A stretch of 64,000 bases of DNA from Hellea balneolensis DSM 19091 (GCF_000428525.1 NZ_AUAC01000002.1:1054001-1118000); one strand, 5' to 3'; positions 1 through 10,540 are shown, numbered from the stretch's first letter. Translations and numbers: made by a program. The notes: generated by a model from the sequence alone, not told the origin.

Positions 1-135
1 TATGCCCAAAAAGAGCTGAACCTGGCAGAAGCCTACGCTTACACATCAGAGGTAATGGTCAAAAACATGCTCAGACATGATGCCAAAGAAGGTATAGAAG
101 CCTTCATAGAAAAACGTCCACCTAAATGGACATAA
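1..135 (+). CDS. Enoyl-CoA hydratase/isomerase family protein, C-terminal end (5' truncated by window)
   Basis: The first frame is open from base 1 to a TAA at 133-135 and gives 44 residues ending in DAKEGIEAFIEKRPPKWT. This tail (D-A-x-E-G-I-x-A-F-x-E-K-R-x-P) is typical of crotonase-fold enoyl-CoA hydratases, which hydrate trans-2-enoyl-CoA in beta-oxidation. The active-site part lies outside the window, so the exact substrate cannot be named. It is intact at its 3' end and lies just outside the leftmost copy of the tRNA-Leu 3'-end repeat, so it probably belongs to the core chromosome. Family call fairly sure, specific function not. Confidence 0.75.
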   Translation, partial: YAQKELNLAEAYAYTSEVMVKNMLRHDAKEGIEAFIEKRPPKWT

Positions 136-173
136 TAGCTGAACGCTGTATAATTATTTACGTGCAAAAGGAA

Positions 174-189
174 AATGGTGCGGCTGAGA
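174..189. repeat. Left attachment-site copy of tRNA-Leu 3' end
   Basis: This is a 16-bp exact copy of the 3' terminus of the tRNA-Leu gene at 62622-62637, in the same orientation. It marks the outer left junction of the array. Unlike the inner copies it is not followed by a clear TGTACTCAC arm pair, so the element next to it used a different integrase arm sequence or has decayed. Confidence 0.75.
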
Positions 190-348
190 GGGCTTAGCGC
201 TTTCCATTAAGGCAATAAATACAATAACATAAAATGCCTCGCAAGTCATTTTTGAGGCAACAAGTTAGACAATTGTAATGCAATCTTCCGAGATTAATAG
301 AAAATGTGTATTGTTGAATTTTGCAAATTTGTAACTCAAAAAGAAAAT

Positions 349-3300
349 CTAAATCAGCGCATGCATCTCAACCATCGCCATATCTTGCGTGAATACATCT
401 GGCTCTAATGCTTCTCCAACAAAGACTTCCCCATCTCCTAAAGTCTCGGCCATGACGAGTTCTGTAAAGGTGAAGTTACTTTCGCTTAGATCGGCAATGT
501 TCTGCCCAACAATGGTCAGGGTGTTTCCGCTGCCAAAGTTGATCAGCGTATTCGCGCCCGCATCTGTGGCCACCGCCATAATCTCAGCAAAGCTGTCAAA
601 GGCCGGATCTGTGTAAAGAATGTCGATGACTTCATTTGTTGTGAAGCCTTGGATAACATCCGCATCATCCTGCATCGTATTATAAGCAAAACTATCGACA
701 CCAGCGCCGCCATTGAGGCTGTCATTACCCAAACCTCCTGTCAGGAAGTCATTCCCGCCATTACCAATTAGCGTATCATTACCATCCGAGCCCGTTAGAC
801 TATCGGCTTGGCCAGAGCCAAAGATACGTTCAATACTGATGTAAGTATCGCCCGCAGCATCGCCGCCAGTGCCGCCTGTTTGAATATTAACAGTCACGCC
901 TGATGATGAAGCGAGGTAAGACACCGTATCAGTTCCCGTGCCGCCATCATGGCTATCAGCACCGCTATCACCAAAGAAGAAGTCATTCCCTGCGCCGCCG
1001 CTCATGATGTCGTCACCCGCTTGGCCAAAGATCGTATCAACGCCGTCACCGCCGCTAATCGTGTCATCACCATCGCCGCCAAGGAGGCGGTCATTACCGC
1101 CCGCTCCATTTAGGGTATCGTTACCGTCATTCCCTGTGAGGCGGTTATTACCGCCATCACCGATAATATCATCATCAAAGTCTGAGCCAAAGACCCACTC
1201 AATGCCGTTAAAGATATCACCTGCCGCTTCACCGCCCGTCCCGCCTGTAGCTAGGTCAAGCGTGACGCCAGCATCAACATCCGTATAGACCGCAATATCA
1301 ATACCTGTGCCGCCAATGAGCGTATCTGCGCCCGCGCCGCCAAAGAGGCGGTCTCCGCCCCCTGAACCGTCAAGTACGTCATCGCCGTCAAAGCCGCGCA
1401 GCTCATTGGAGCTATTATTACCTGTCAGGCTGTCATTAAAGTCAGAGCCGTAAATCGCCTCTAAACCGAAATAAGTATCGCCTGCCGCGTCACCGCCGGT
1501 CCCGCCTGTGGCAATGTTTACGATGACCGCAGAGGCTGCGCCTGTGTAATTGGCAATATCAAAGCCTATACCGCCATTGAGCTGGTCAGCGCCGGCAGAG
1601 CCGTAAAGTTGATCATTGCCTGCATCCCCGCGCTGAATATCATTCCCGTCACCGCCATAGACGCGGTCTATGCCGCCGCCCGCATTGATGGTGTCATTAC
1701 CGCCTTCACCAAAGAAGAACTCATTGGCATCGGATCCTGTAATGGTGTCGTTGGAGTCGGAAGCATAAAAACGCTCTACGCCATTAAAACTATCCCCTGC
1801 GGCGTCGCCGACTGTGCCGCCTGTATCGACATTAAAAGCGACGCGTGACGTTGCTGCGCGGTAATCAACGCTATCAAAGCCATCCCCACCATTATTAGCG
1901 TCAGCCCCAGCACTGCCGAGCAGTGTATCTGCCCCCTCGCCGCCATTGAGGATGTCATCACCCTCCGCGCCGTTGAGACGGTCATTACCCGCTAATCCAT
2001 TTATGGTGTCATTATCAACCGTGCCCAGAAGAATATCATTACCAGCTGTGCCGTTAATAATAGTATTGCCTGCGCCGCCCGTTAAAAGATTTGCCTCGGT
2101 GAGTGTCTGATCTGCAAAGACAAAGGTCTCAAACCCAAGAACGGTGTCTGTCCCATCTGTGCCGACATTATCAGAGATGGTGAATCCACCCGCGATGGCT
2201 GTGATTGTATAATCCGCCCAATCTCCGCTAAAGCTCGCCATATCGGTTCCGCTACCGCCATTAATCACGTCATCACCCGCGCCGCCCGTCAGATTGTCAT
2301 TACCGGCATTCCCATTGATGAGATCAGCGGCGCCTGAGCCGATTATAGTTTCATCATTGCCATTACCAATAATGGTCAGTTCTTGGCTATCACCGCCCCA
2401 ATTGGAGAATGTAAAGCTTGAAATATCAAGCAATGTTTCGCCCGCCATGAAGATACTAAACAAATCAATCGCGATAGCAGGTGTCTGGCTACCGATGATT
2501 TGCAGGCTATCAGAGAAAGCCATTCCGCCAATTTGTGACGCGTCAATATTTACGCTGTTTTCAACGCCGCTTTGCCCGACCGCGGCAAATTCGAGAATTT
2601 CAATTAAGTTGATGACGGTATAAGAAAAATCGATTTCGCTGCCATTATTTAGCTCGACAATAATACGGTCTAATCCTGTGCCGCCATCTATGCTTTCGCC
2701 GACGGCATTTTCGGCGCTACTCATATAAATGAAGCTGTCATCACCCGAATCGCCATTCAATAGATCAGCGCCTAACCCACCTGTAATGATATCATTTCCT
2801 GAATTCCCATCTAGCGTATTATCATTCGCATCGCCTAGAATTACATCATTTCCGATGGACCCGATAATGCTTTCTATACTTATAAGGGTTTCCGTTTCAT
2901 TGGCTGAACTTGCTGTGCCCGCCGCCAAGTCAATACTCCAATTTTCGCTACTGTGGTTAAGCAGGACGGTGTCGACCCCGTCGCCGCCATTATAGTTATC
3001 ATCACCAGAATTGCCTAAGAGGAAATCATCGCCAGTTCCTCCGATAAGCGTATCATCGCCAGCCCCGCCGTCTAGATTGTCGCTCCCATCTCCACCATCA
3101 AGAACATCATCACCAGCAAACCCTTCAATAAAATCGTTCCCGCCAAAACTGCTAATCACATCGTCTTGGGACGTTCCACCTATGACTTCAGCATCTTCAT
3201 CGCCTCTAATGCTAATTTCGTTTCCGCCATCCCAATCTATAAAGGTCAAAGATGAAAGGTTAAGCGTGGTTTCAACATCCATGATGAATGACAGAAAGTC

Positions 3301-6300
3301 ATTCGCGCCAGCATTTTTAGAACTTGTCCCAATAACACTGAGATTGTTTGCAAGGCCAACACCGCCAAATTGATCCGCAAAAAAATGATCTGCACTAAAG
3401 ACGACGAAAGTTTCTCCATTTTGGTCGGAACTTTCAAATTGTAGCTCTTCAATAGAAACTAATCTACTCAAGTCCCGAAAATCGATTTCCTCTCCGTCAC
3501 CAAGCTCTACAACGATACGGTCGGTGCCTTCTTCGCCAAATATCACTTCATCCGTAGAAATTTCATCAGCGTTTTGATATATAATCGTATCGTCTCCAGC
3601 TCCAGCCGTAATATTGTCTGCGCCGAGACCTCCGCGGATTGTGTCATTACCTGTACTAGCAGATAAAATGTCATCACCACTGCCACCAATCAGTGTGTCA
3701 TTGCCCGCCCCCCCACTAAAAAACACTGCTGTATCCAGCGCTATAACACCATCATCGGCTAGCAATATATCGTCGCCAAGTGAGGTTCCGAAAGTCTCAA
3801 TATTTTCAAAAGTCACAGACCCTTGCCCGGCCCCCAATGATGTGATGAAGGCAAGTTGATTGACGACATCAACTGTGGCGCCCATGGCATTACTGTCTAA
3901 ACTCAAACTATCACCTAACAGTCCGTTTCCTCCACCGTCAAAATGAAAACCCGACATTACAATTGACAAAAAGGAGTCAGCTAAATCTGTGCCAATGAAG
4001 CGTTCAATATTGCTAAATGTTTGATTGATAGTGAATCCAGAAGACGAAGATCGTGCCGTAATTTCAGGTATGGCTGTATTAATCCTAAAACCTGAGCTGT
4101 CGTTTGAGGCTTGAATATCAAAGCTTGATAAATTCAACGTATCAACCCCTACGCCGCCATTATAATGATCATCACCGTCACTATAGCTAAAGCTATCATC
4201 GCCTGCCCCGCCATCAAGATTATTTGTCTGAGAATCACCGATAATCATATCATCGCCCGAACCGCCAACAATGTTCTCAATTGAAATGAGCTGCTCTCCG
4301 CCTGGCCCGAATGCTGTGCCGTAAGCCGTTCCATTTTCCAAATCGATGGTCAAATCAATTGTAGAATAGCTGAAATCGCCCGTATCTATACCAGCTCCGC
4401 CATTGAGGATGTCTGTGCCCAGATTACCGCTTAAGATATCATCACCAAGACCGCCCAAAAGTGTGTCAGCCCCTGTACCGCCAATCAGCGTATCATTCCC
4501 GTCAAAGCCGGAAATCATATTATCGCCATTACCACCATCTAGTACATTATCACTGTCATCGCCTTCAACAATGTCATCACCATTGCCCAAAACTAGATTT
4601 TCAATCCCTGTGAGCGTTTCTGCTCCCGAGCCATTAGCCGTTACAAAAGCCGTTCCTTGTAAAAGGCTGACGGTAAGGTTTCCGTTCGTGTAAGTATAAT
4701 CAGCCGTATCAATGCCATTGCCGCCGATGAGCGTATCTCCGCCTCCCGTACCGCCGCTAATAATATCATCACCATCACCACCATCAATATAATCATCTCC
4801 GCCATTGCCGAAAATAACATCATTCCCGCCAAGACCGAAAAATGTATCTGCTCCGCTACTACCGGAATAATCTGCCGCGCCATTACCGTCATAAATAATT
4901 TCAATATTGTTTAGGTTTAAGGTCTCACCCCCGCCTGTCACAACGCCTGATGTGCCCGTCAGAACATAGCTATAAGCTGTGCCTGAAATACCTTGCGCGC
5001 CATTTGCGTCATAGACCTGCATCCGCAGCGTATCTGTGTCTGCGCCGCCATCTATGGTATCGGTAAAGCCTCCGGGCTCATGGTTCCATTGGTAAAATGT
5101 GTCATCACCAGCTCCGCCGGCAAGAATGTCATTTCCTCGGCCGCCGATAATAATGTCATCATCATTACCACCGCCTATATTATCAGTCCCATCACCTCCA
5201 AAAAGGATATCGTCTCCATTTCCGCCCACAATGCTGTCATTACCGCCACGGCCAGAGATCAAGTCATCCCCTGAATTTCCGAGGAAAACATTATTACTAC
5301 TATCACCGCGAATATCGTCATCGCCGTCACTGCCTTCAATATTTTCTATTCCCGACAGAACATAAAAATTACTGGGGTTAATCGCGAAAAAGAGATGTCC
5401 ATCTGTTGCGAGGTCGACAATAACTTGCTCGGTAAAAAAGGACGTAGAAAAGCTAAAACTATCAATACCGCTACCGCCTTCAACAATTAGCCCCGGATTG
5501 GATGAAGGGGCTGCCGCAATAAAGCTATCATCACCCACTCCTAAATCTACGATTGTAACGTTGTTAGAGGATTCGGTTACGACGTCATTCCCGCTGCCGA
5601 GGTAATATTCATCCGATAGGTTCAGATTATTTAACGTCTCATCACCGGCGCTCCCAATATAGGCACCCGTATCGCCGATATTGCCTTCGGAGGCGTAGGA
5701 GTAAATGGCATATTGGTTATCGCCATTAAAATCATCATAGATGACAGCAAAACGTGAGACATCAATGTGTTCAATACGATAATCAGGATCCGTGTTAGAG
5801 GTATCTAAAATGATTTCAGCCCCAAGAGCTGTACTTGCGGCGCTATAACGTTGAATATGAAGTTGATCATTGCCACCAATGTTGGAAATGAAACTCAATA
5901 AATACTCACCTGTTGGGAAACCAGCTGTGTCTTCTAAGGCGGTAATCTCTACCGACGATAAAGCAGATGTTGCGCTTCCCACGGGCAAGAGTGAGTTTGA
6001 TCCCAATACGCCCGTTTCGACATTCGCAAATCCAATATGCCATAAACCATCACCGCCCTGACTACTAGATTCGCGGTATGTGACGGCAACCGTATTGCCC
6101 CCTACATAAGCAATCGAAGCACCTGCAAGGCCTACGGCTCCATCTGAAGCCGCCGTCAATTCTATAGACTGATGATTTGTACCATTTGTGTTAATGACTT
6201 CGATATGCAGAGTTTCCCGCAACGCTAAACCAAAAGAGTCTCTTTCGTTTACAAGAACAGCAAAACGCCCGAAATTTACATCAACAATATCATACGAAAA

Positions 6301-7011
6301 TGGGTTTTCCGTATTGGCACCCCCTAGTACATTTCCATCATCCGCCACGACAAAAGGCCCTGTAACGACATTTGAAGCATCTACAGTCCAACCATAAGTA
6401 CTATTATCTCCATCCACGACATTCGGGTCTTCCAGTCTACTCGTAATGAACAACACGCCAGCGTCATTACGACTTAAGAGAACGTCTCCGTTAGAGGCAA
6501 GCGGCCCCGTGCCTAGATTTAAGGTCGATGTCTGAATGCCTGACGCATCAAAAAATATTAGCGTAGGCGTAGTCCCGGGTTCAACCACGACAAACCCACC
6601 ATTTAATGTTATTTCAACATTAACGGGACGCCCAATGTCAGCCTGAATCAAGCTATCAGCAACCACAACATTGCCAAAACTATTCATGATAAAACCATAT
6701 AAATCCGTTGGTTGTCCGGGGTCAACAACTTCGCGATACATGAGAATATTTCCATTACTCAAGAATACACTGTCAAATTGAGCCCCAAAATTTCCTGGTG
6801 CTTCAAAAGGACCAGGCAGAGGAATAACGCTTTGCCAAAGTGTCGGAGTCACAGGCGCGTTAGCCGTCATCTCAAGGGGTGTCGTAGGAGATTGCGGCGC
6901 AAAGACAAAGTCATTCTCAGCGATACCTTCAAGTCGTAGTGGAACCGCAACCCCGCTCACATCCAAATCAAGCGCATCAAAAAAATCTAGATTATCCCGT
7001 AACTTATACAT
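349..7011 (-). CDS. Giant RTX calcium-binding repeat protein, secreted
   Basis: About 2220 residues. The first ~440 residues lack repeats; the rest is dominated by GGxGxDxxx nonapeptides (for example GGNGDDILFGG, GGAGDDTLIGG) in many blocks separated by spacers. Near the C-terminus at least four spacers of about 100 residues are near-copies of each other, sharing a TGGTGGDAAGD core followed by a short spacer and GSDFND-type sequence. RTX repeats bind Ca2+ outside the cell, and such proteins usually leave by a type I secretion system with an uncleaved C-terminal signal; no signal peptide is seen. I place the start at the ATG at 7011, which has GGAGGG just upstream, rather than the in-frame TTG at 7021-7023. 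No dedicated RTX exporter lies beside it. A perfect palindrome 100 bp upstream may control it. No enzyme domain recognised; likely adhesin or surface-layer/biofilm protein. Confidence 0.88.
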   Translation of the reverse strand: MYKLRDNLDFFDALDLDVSGVAVPLRLEGIAENDFVFAPQSPTTPLEMTANAPVTPTLWQSVIPLPGPFEAPGNFGAQFDSVFLSNGNILMYREVVDPGQPTDLYGFIMNSFGNVVVADSLIQADIGRPVNVEITLNGGFVVVEPGTTPTLIFFDASGIQTSTLNLGTGPLASNGDVLLSRNDAGVLFITSRLEDPNVVDGDNSTYGWTVDASNVVTGPFVVADDGNVLGGANTENPFSYDIVDVNFGRFAVLVNERDSFGLALRETLHIEVINTNGTNHQSIELTAASDGAVGLAGASIAYVGGNTVAVTYRESSSQGGDGLWHIGFANVETGVLGSNSLLPVGSATSALSSVEITALEDTAGFPTGEYLLSFISNIGGNDQLHIQRYSAASTALGAEIILDTSNTDPDYRIEHIDVSRFAVIYDDFNGDNQYAIYSYASEGNIGDTGAYIGSAGDETLNNLNLSDEYYLGSGNDVVTESSNNVTIVDLGVGDDSFIAAAPSSNPGLIVEGGSGIDSFSFSTSFFTEQVIVDLATDGHLFFAINPSNFYVLSGIENIEGSDGDDDIRGDSSNNVFLGNSGDDLISGRGGNDSIVGGNGDDILFGGDGTDNIGGGNDDDIIIGGRGNDILAGGAGDDTFYQWNHEPGGFTDTIDGGADTDTLRMQVYDANGAQGISGTAYSYVLTGTSGVVTGGGETLNLNNIEIIYDGNGAADYSGSSGADTFFGLGGNDVIFGNGGDDYIDGGDGDDIISGGTGGGDTLIGGNGIDTADYTYTNGNLTVSLLQGTAFVTANGSGAETLTGIENLVLGNGDDIVEGDDSDNVLDGGNGDNMISGFDGNDTLIGGTGADTLLGGLGDDILSGNLGTDILNGGAGIDTGDFSYSTIDLTIDLENGTAYGTAFGPGGEQLISIENIVGGSGDDMIIGDSQTNNLDGGAGDDSFSYSDGDDHYNGGVGVDTLNLSSFDIQASNDSSGFRINTAIPEITARSSSSGFTINQTFSNIERFIGTDLADSFLSIVMSGFHFDGGGNGLLGDSLSLDSNAMGATVDVVNQLAFITSLGAGQGSVTFENIETFGTSLGDDILLADDGVIALDTAVFFSGGAGNDTLIGGSGDDILSASTGNDTIRGGLGADNITAGAGDDTIIYQNADEISTDEVIFGEEGTDRIVVELGDGEEIDFRDLSRLVSIEELQFESSDQNGETFVVFSADHFFADQFGGVGLANNLSVIGTSSKNAGANDFLSFIMDVETTLNLSSLTFIDWDGGNEISIRGDEDAEVIGGTSQDDVISSFGGNDFIEGFAGDDVLDGGDGSDNLDGGAGDDTLIGGTGDDFLLGNSGDDNYNGGDGVDTVLLNHSSENWSIDLAAGTASSANETETLISIESIIGSIGNDVILGDANDNTLDGNSGNDIITGGLGADLLNGDSGDDSFIYMSSAENAVGESIDGGTGLDRIIVELNNGSEIDFSYTVINLIEILEFAAVGQSGVENSVNIDASQIGGMAFSDSLQIIGSQTPAIAIDLFSIFMAGETLLDISSFTFSNWGGDSQELTIIGNGNDETIIGSGAADLINGNAGNDNLTGGAGDDVINGGSGTDMASFSGDWADYTITAIAGGFTISDNVGTDGTDTVLGFETFVFADQTLTEANLLTGGAGNTIINGTAGNDILLGTVDNDTINGLAGNDRLNGAEGDDILNGGEGADTLLGSAGADANNGGDGFDSVDYRAATSRVAFNVDTGGTVGDAAGDSFNGVERFYASDSNDTITGSDANEFFFGEGGNDTINAGGGIDRVYGGDGNDIQRGDAGNDQLYGSAGADQLNGGIGFDIANYTGAASAVIVNIATGGTGGDAAGDTYFGLEAIYGSDFNDSLTGNNSSNELRGFDGDDVLDGSGGGDRLFGGAGADTLIGGTGIDIAVYTDVDAGVTLDLATGGTGGEAAGDIFNGIEWVFGSDFDDDIIGDGGNNRLTGNDGNDTLNGAGGNDRLLGGDGDDTISGGDGVDTIFGQAGDDIMSGGAGNDFFFGDSGADSHDGGTGTDTVSYLASSSGVTVNIQTGGTGGDAAGDTYISIERIFGSGQADSLTGSDGNDTLIGNGGNDFLTGGLGNDSLNGGAGVDSFAYNTMQDDADVIQGFTTNEVIDILYTDPAFDSFAEIMAVATDAGANTLINFGSGNTLTIVGQNIADLSESNFTFTELVMAETLGDGEVFVGEALEPDVFTQDMAMVEMHALI

Positions 7012-7109
7012 GCGTCCCTCCAAGACAGGGGGAAGCTCTGTTGAGCGCCCCGATTTCGACTGCCTGTGCAGCCAATTTTTTGAAAATTTCTATCGCAGTG
7101 AGAATTTTC

Positions 7110-7135
7110 GCGCATACTCAGAATTGAGTATGCGC
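7110..7135. promoter_or_regulatory. 26-bp perfect palindrome upstream of the RTX gene (operator site 1)
   Basis: Two 11-bp arms, GCGCATACTCA and its exact complement, flank a 4-bp spacer (GAAT). The central 20 bp (7113-7132, CATACTCAGAATTGAGTATG) recurs in degenerate form upstream of the adhesin gene and between the transporter and LuxR genes. The site lies about 100 bp upstream of the RTX start and just past the adhesin stop. The size and symmetry fit a dimeric LuxR-type regulator. It could also serve as a terminator for the adhesin gene, but no T-run follows. Confidence 0.6.
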
Positions 7136-7158
7136 TGCATTTTATTGGCTAATTTGAC

Positions 7159-10100
7159 CTAATTATTCCACGTCACGCTGACTTTGCCGGAGGTTTCCCC
7201 ATCACCGCCGCCGAGGGATGCGCCGAAAGCGATATTATCATTCGCCCGCGCGGCGATGCCGATACCAAAACCTGTTTTGCCACCATAAAAGCCAAAACCG
7301 CCGGACATACCGAGTGTTGATCCTTGGGGCAGCACCACGGTCGGCAGCGCCGCCACAGTCGCTAATCCGCCTTTAATGTCGTCAATATCGTCAATATTGC
7401 GCAGGATGTTATCCGTATTACTACTGATACTTTGACGGTTCAGGTCAATCGCAGCCGCATTGGCTGTGATATTATTGGCATTTGACGCAATGCGTGTGGA
7501 ATTGACATTAATACGCTCCGCATTGAGGGAGATATTCGTCGCATTCGTGGCGATATTCCCAGCATTTGTTGCGATATTTGTCGTATTCGTCGCTGTTTGC
7601 GGGTCTTCCATCATCATATTTGTACCAATGACAGCATTATCCGGCGAAGACATCGGTAGGGATGCCGTGCTGGATATGGATGAGCTTAAGGAACGACCCA
7701 AGGATGCATCAGTCTTGATTGTGCCGGATGGAGATGCAGCCTTCTCTTGCGTCGGCGCACCCTCAGCCGCTAAAAGTTCAGACTGAACCGCGCTATTCAC
7801 ATGTGGTGCTACGGCTTTCGCTTGCTCTCCCATGGTTGCCGCTGTATCTTTCAGCCCTTGTGCCGCCGTGCCTTCAAGCGCTGTAATCCGCGTCTCATGA
7901 TCATCCAGAGAGGTTTGCAGCGCCCCTCCGTCAGAGGCCAAATTCCCATTGGCATCCGTTGTGATGACGCCTGTGACAGCTCCCTGATTGGCCAGTGAGG
8001 CCGCTGAGGTAATCCCAGCTAAGGTATAGATATTCGTCGAGCTACCTAGTGATATTTGGTTCGCCAATGTCGTCGCCGTATTGGCGCCTATCGCCATGGC
8101 ATTGGCATGTGTTGAAGAGGCATTTACGCCCATGGCGAAGCTATTGGTTCCCGTGGCTTCACTATCCAATCCGAGTGACACCGCATTTGCACCGCCAGCG
8201 TCAGAGCGCGGCCCCAAAGCAAAGCCGAAATTCCCCGATGCGTTAGCTTGGAAACCAATGGCCGCAGCTTGCGCGCCGCCGGCATCCGCCTGACGCCCTA
8301 AAGCTGTGGATTGCAGGCCTGAAGCCACACTATTTGCGCCTAACGCAAAACTATTGGTCGCAGAGGCGTTAGAAGCCGAGCCAATGGCTGTTGACCCGAT
8401 ACCTGTGGCGTCCGCAGAGTTACCGATGGCAATAGCGAAATTCTGATTAGCCACAGTCGCAACACCCATCGCGACGGAATTAAGTCCTGAAGCCCCTGAA
8501 TTGCCACCCATCGCAATCGCGCCTGCCCCGCTCGCATTTGCACCTATAATAGATCCATTAGCGCCGCCAATGGCTACGGACCCATCTCCCGACGCGTTTG
8601 CCGAAGTGCTGGCTAACCCTGCTCCCAAAGCGGTTGCCCCCTCTGCAGTGGCTTGTGCCTGCGCACCCAAAGCCGAGGCATTTCTCATTGTCGCATTTGT
8701 GCTTCGGCCAATAGCTGTTGAAAAAGTTCCTGAGGCCACAGCTGAATGCCCAATAGCTGTAGCATTAAATACTGCAGATGAAGAGCTGCCCAAGGCTGTT
8801 GAAAAGCCACCACTCGCATCACTGCCAGTGCCCAAAGCTACTGCTTCTTGGCCCGTCGCTTGAGCACTAAAACCAACAGCTGTTGCTCTAGCAGCTGTTG
8901 CATCCGAAGATGCTCCAATAGCGGTGGAGTCGCTAGCATTGGCAACAGAGGTATGTCCCAAAGCTGTCGCCCTGCTAGCTATTGCATCGGACGCAACCCC
9001 AATGGCCGTTGACGAACTTCCTAATGCATCTGCACTGTTACCGACAGCAACACTATTGCTCATTGTTGCTTCTGCGAAAGCACCAATTGCTGTTGAATTT
9101 CCTCCAATAGCCTCAGCGCCAGCACCAAAAGCAGAGGATGAACTTGCGGCCTGCGCGTCATTCCCGAAAGCCGATGCCCTTAAACCTGTAGCATCCGCCG
9201 AGGTCCCGACACTCGTTGAACGCACGCCCGTTGCTTTACTGTTATTCCCAAGAGCCACAGCGCGGTCAGCAGTGGCTTCGGCGTCGCCGCCTATCGCTGT
9301 TGTGAAAGTCGTGAAGGCATTTGCATTACGGCCCAAGGCTACGGCCCCCGTTGTATTGGCAACAGAGGCACTACCGATTGCGATTGCGCCTGTGCCATCA
9401 GCTTCCGCAGCGACAGCAAGTGTTGCGAGGGCAGAGTCTGTTACAACGCCGCCAATCGCTATCGCGCCGTCGCCAGAGGCCGTGGCCCCGTCTTCGGCTA
9501 ACACACCTGTTCCGACAGGCTTACCGCCGCCAATGGCCACAGAGCCGCTGGAATCGGCAAAGCTTTCCGAGCCCACTGCCACAGCAGAGCGATTATCCGC
9601 CTCGGCTTGAAAGCCCATAGCTGTGGAGTAACGTCCAAGCGCTTCAGAATTGTGCCCAAAAGCGATAGCACCTTCAGCGGTAGCTTCTGAACTTGTCCCA
9701 AAACTAATAGTGAAATCATCTGTAGCACGTGCTGATGAAAATAGTGTGGTAGCTGTATTATCGACAACCGCACTACCGATCGCAATTGAAGCTATGCCTG
9801 TCGCTTTAGCCCCCGAAACACTTGATAATAGATTTGAAACTGTGCCATTCGTCCCGCTTCCAATTGCAATAGCGCCAAGAGCGGTAGCATCGGTACTGGA
9901 CCCCAACGCCACAGTTCCATTTACATCTGCGAATGCGAAAGAGCCTAAGGCGACAGAGCCTCTATTATTTGCCACTGCTCTGGCACCAATTGCAGTTGAG
10001 TCATCATCACTTGCGTCTGCCTGATATCCACATTGAAGAGAATAAAAGCTTTCATCTCCAGCATTACAACCATTTCCGCTATTCCGATTATTTCCCGCAA

Positions 10101-10344
10101 ATGGATTACCATTATCTAGAGAAATAGAGCCAAATCCTGTCGCTGCACTACGTTGATTCACTTGCGCCGCAGATTTCAAGGTTTGCACCTGTTGGCGCAA
10201 CGCCTCAATTTGAGCCTGCATTGCGGCAAGGTCAGAGGCACTGACATCATTGGCAAAGGCCGCATGAGGCCCGCCCGCCGTCAAGGCCAAGGCGGCGCCC
10301 GATAAAAGATATTTTTTCAAATTGTTTAATTTAATTGCTGACAT
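7159..10344 (-). CDS. Trimeric autotransporter adhesin (YadA/Hia-like)
   Basis: 1061 residues. The N-terminus has a signal peptide (NLKKYLLSGAALALTAGG...AAFA), then a short coiled coil (LAAMQAQIEALRQQVQTL). From about residue 90 to 790 come dozens of 14-15-residue YadA-head repeats (AIGxxAxAxGxxSxAxG). A stalk follows with repeated N-A-x-N-I heptad-like segments (NATNISLNAERINVNSTRI). It ends in a short beta-barrel anchor (GFYGGKTGFGIGIAARANDN...VSVTWNN). Such proteins trimerise in the outer membrane, secrete themselves and stick to surfaces or other cells. It lies head-to-tail with the RTX gene and both have the same 20-bp site upstream, so they may be co-regulated surface factors. Family call secure; ligand unknown. 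Confidence 0.9.
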   Translation of the reverse strand: MSAIKLNNLKKYLLSGAALALTAGGPHAAFANDVSASDLAAMQAQIEALRQQVQTLKSAAQVNQRSAATGFGSISLDNGNPFAGNNRNSGNGCNAGDESFYSLQCGYQADASDDDSTAIGARAVANNRGSVALGSFAFADVNGTVALGSSTDATALGAIAIGSGTNGTVSNLLSSVSGAKATGIASIAIGSAVVDNTATTLFSSARATDDFTISFGTSSEATAEGAIAFGHNSEALGRYSTAMGFQAEADNRSAVAVGSESFADSSGSVAIGGGKPVGTGVLAEDGATASGDGAIAIGGVVTDSALATLAVAAEADGTGAIAIGSASVANTTGAVALGRNANAFTTFTTAIGGDAEATADRAVALGNNSKATGVRSTSVGTSADATGLRASAFGNDAQAASSSSAFGAGAEAIGGNSTAIGAFAEATMSNSVAVGNSADALGSSSTAIGVASDAIASRATALGHTSVANASDSTAIGASSDATAARATAVGFSAQATGQEAVALGTGSDASGGFSTALGSSSSAVFNATAIGHSAVASGTFSTAIGRSTNATMRNASALGAQAQATAEGATALGAGLASTSANASGDGSVAIGGANGSIIGANASGAGAIAMGGNSGASGLNSVAMGVATVANQNFAIAIGNSADATGIGSTAIGSASNASATNSFALGANSVASGLQSTALGRQADAGGAQAAAIGFQANASGNFGFALGPRSDAGGANAVSLGLDSEATGTNSFAMGVNASSTHANAMAIGANTATTLANQISLGSSTNIYTLAGITSAASLANQGAVTGVITTDANGNLASDGGALQTSLDDHETRITALEGTAAQGLKDTAATMGEQAKAVAPHVNSAVQSELLAAEGAPTQEKAASPSGTIKTDASLGRSLSSSISSTASLPMSSPDNAVIGTNMMMEDPQTATNTTNIATNAGNIATNATNISLNAERINVNSTRIASNANNITANAAAIDLNRQSISSNTDNILRNIDDIDDIKGGLATVAALPTVVLPQGSTLGMSGGFGFYGGKTGFGIGIAARANDNIAFGASLGGGDGETSGKVSVTWNN

Positions 10345-10506
10345 GACAGTCCCCTCACAATGATGATGTCAGACCGCCCATCCCATATGAGCGGCCATAT
10401 TATCACTTTAGTCAGGGTGAAACGTCCTAAGGACCTGCAGCACCCTTACAGTCCAAAGCTAAATCGCTAGCTTTGTAGGAACGCTACAGGGCGGAGAAAA
10501 AATGCG

Positions 10507-10526
10507 CATACTCACATTTAGGTATA
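10507..10526. promoter_or_regulatory. Operator-like site 2 upstream of adhesin gene
   Basis: CATACTCACATTTAGGTATA matches the palindrome at 7113-7132 in most positions, with the left half (CATACTCA) identical and preceded by the same GCG. It lies about 160 bp upstream of the adhesin start and just past the end of the transporter gene, so it is placed to control the adhesin. Confidence 0.5.
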
Positions 10527-10540
10527 AAAAGAAATTTCTT

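Noticed and set aside
389-6939. Many plus-strand open frames under the RTX gene
   Set aside because: They follow the repeat-rich codon pattern of the minus-strand gene and have Pro/Ser-rich, low-complexity translations without start signals.
7110-7135. Palindrome as a simple terminator of the adhesin gene
   Set aside because: No T-run follows, and similar sequences are found upstream of other genes in the block where no gene ends in the right direction.
7460-10127. Plus-strand Ala/Pro-rich frames under the adhesin gene and CRISPR-like periodicity
   Set aside because: The periodicity comes from coding repeats of 14-15 residues; there are no conserved repeat-spacer units.
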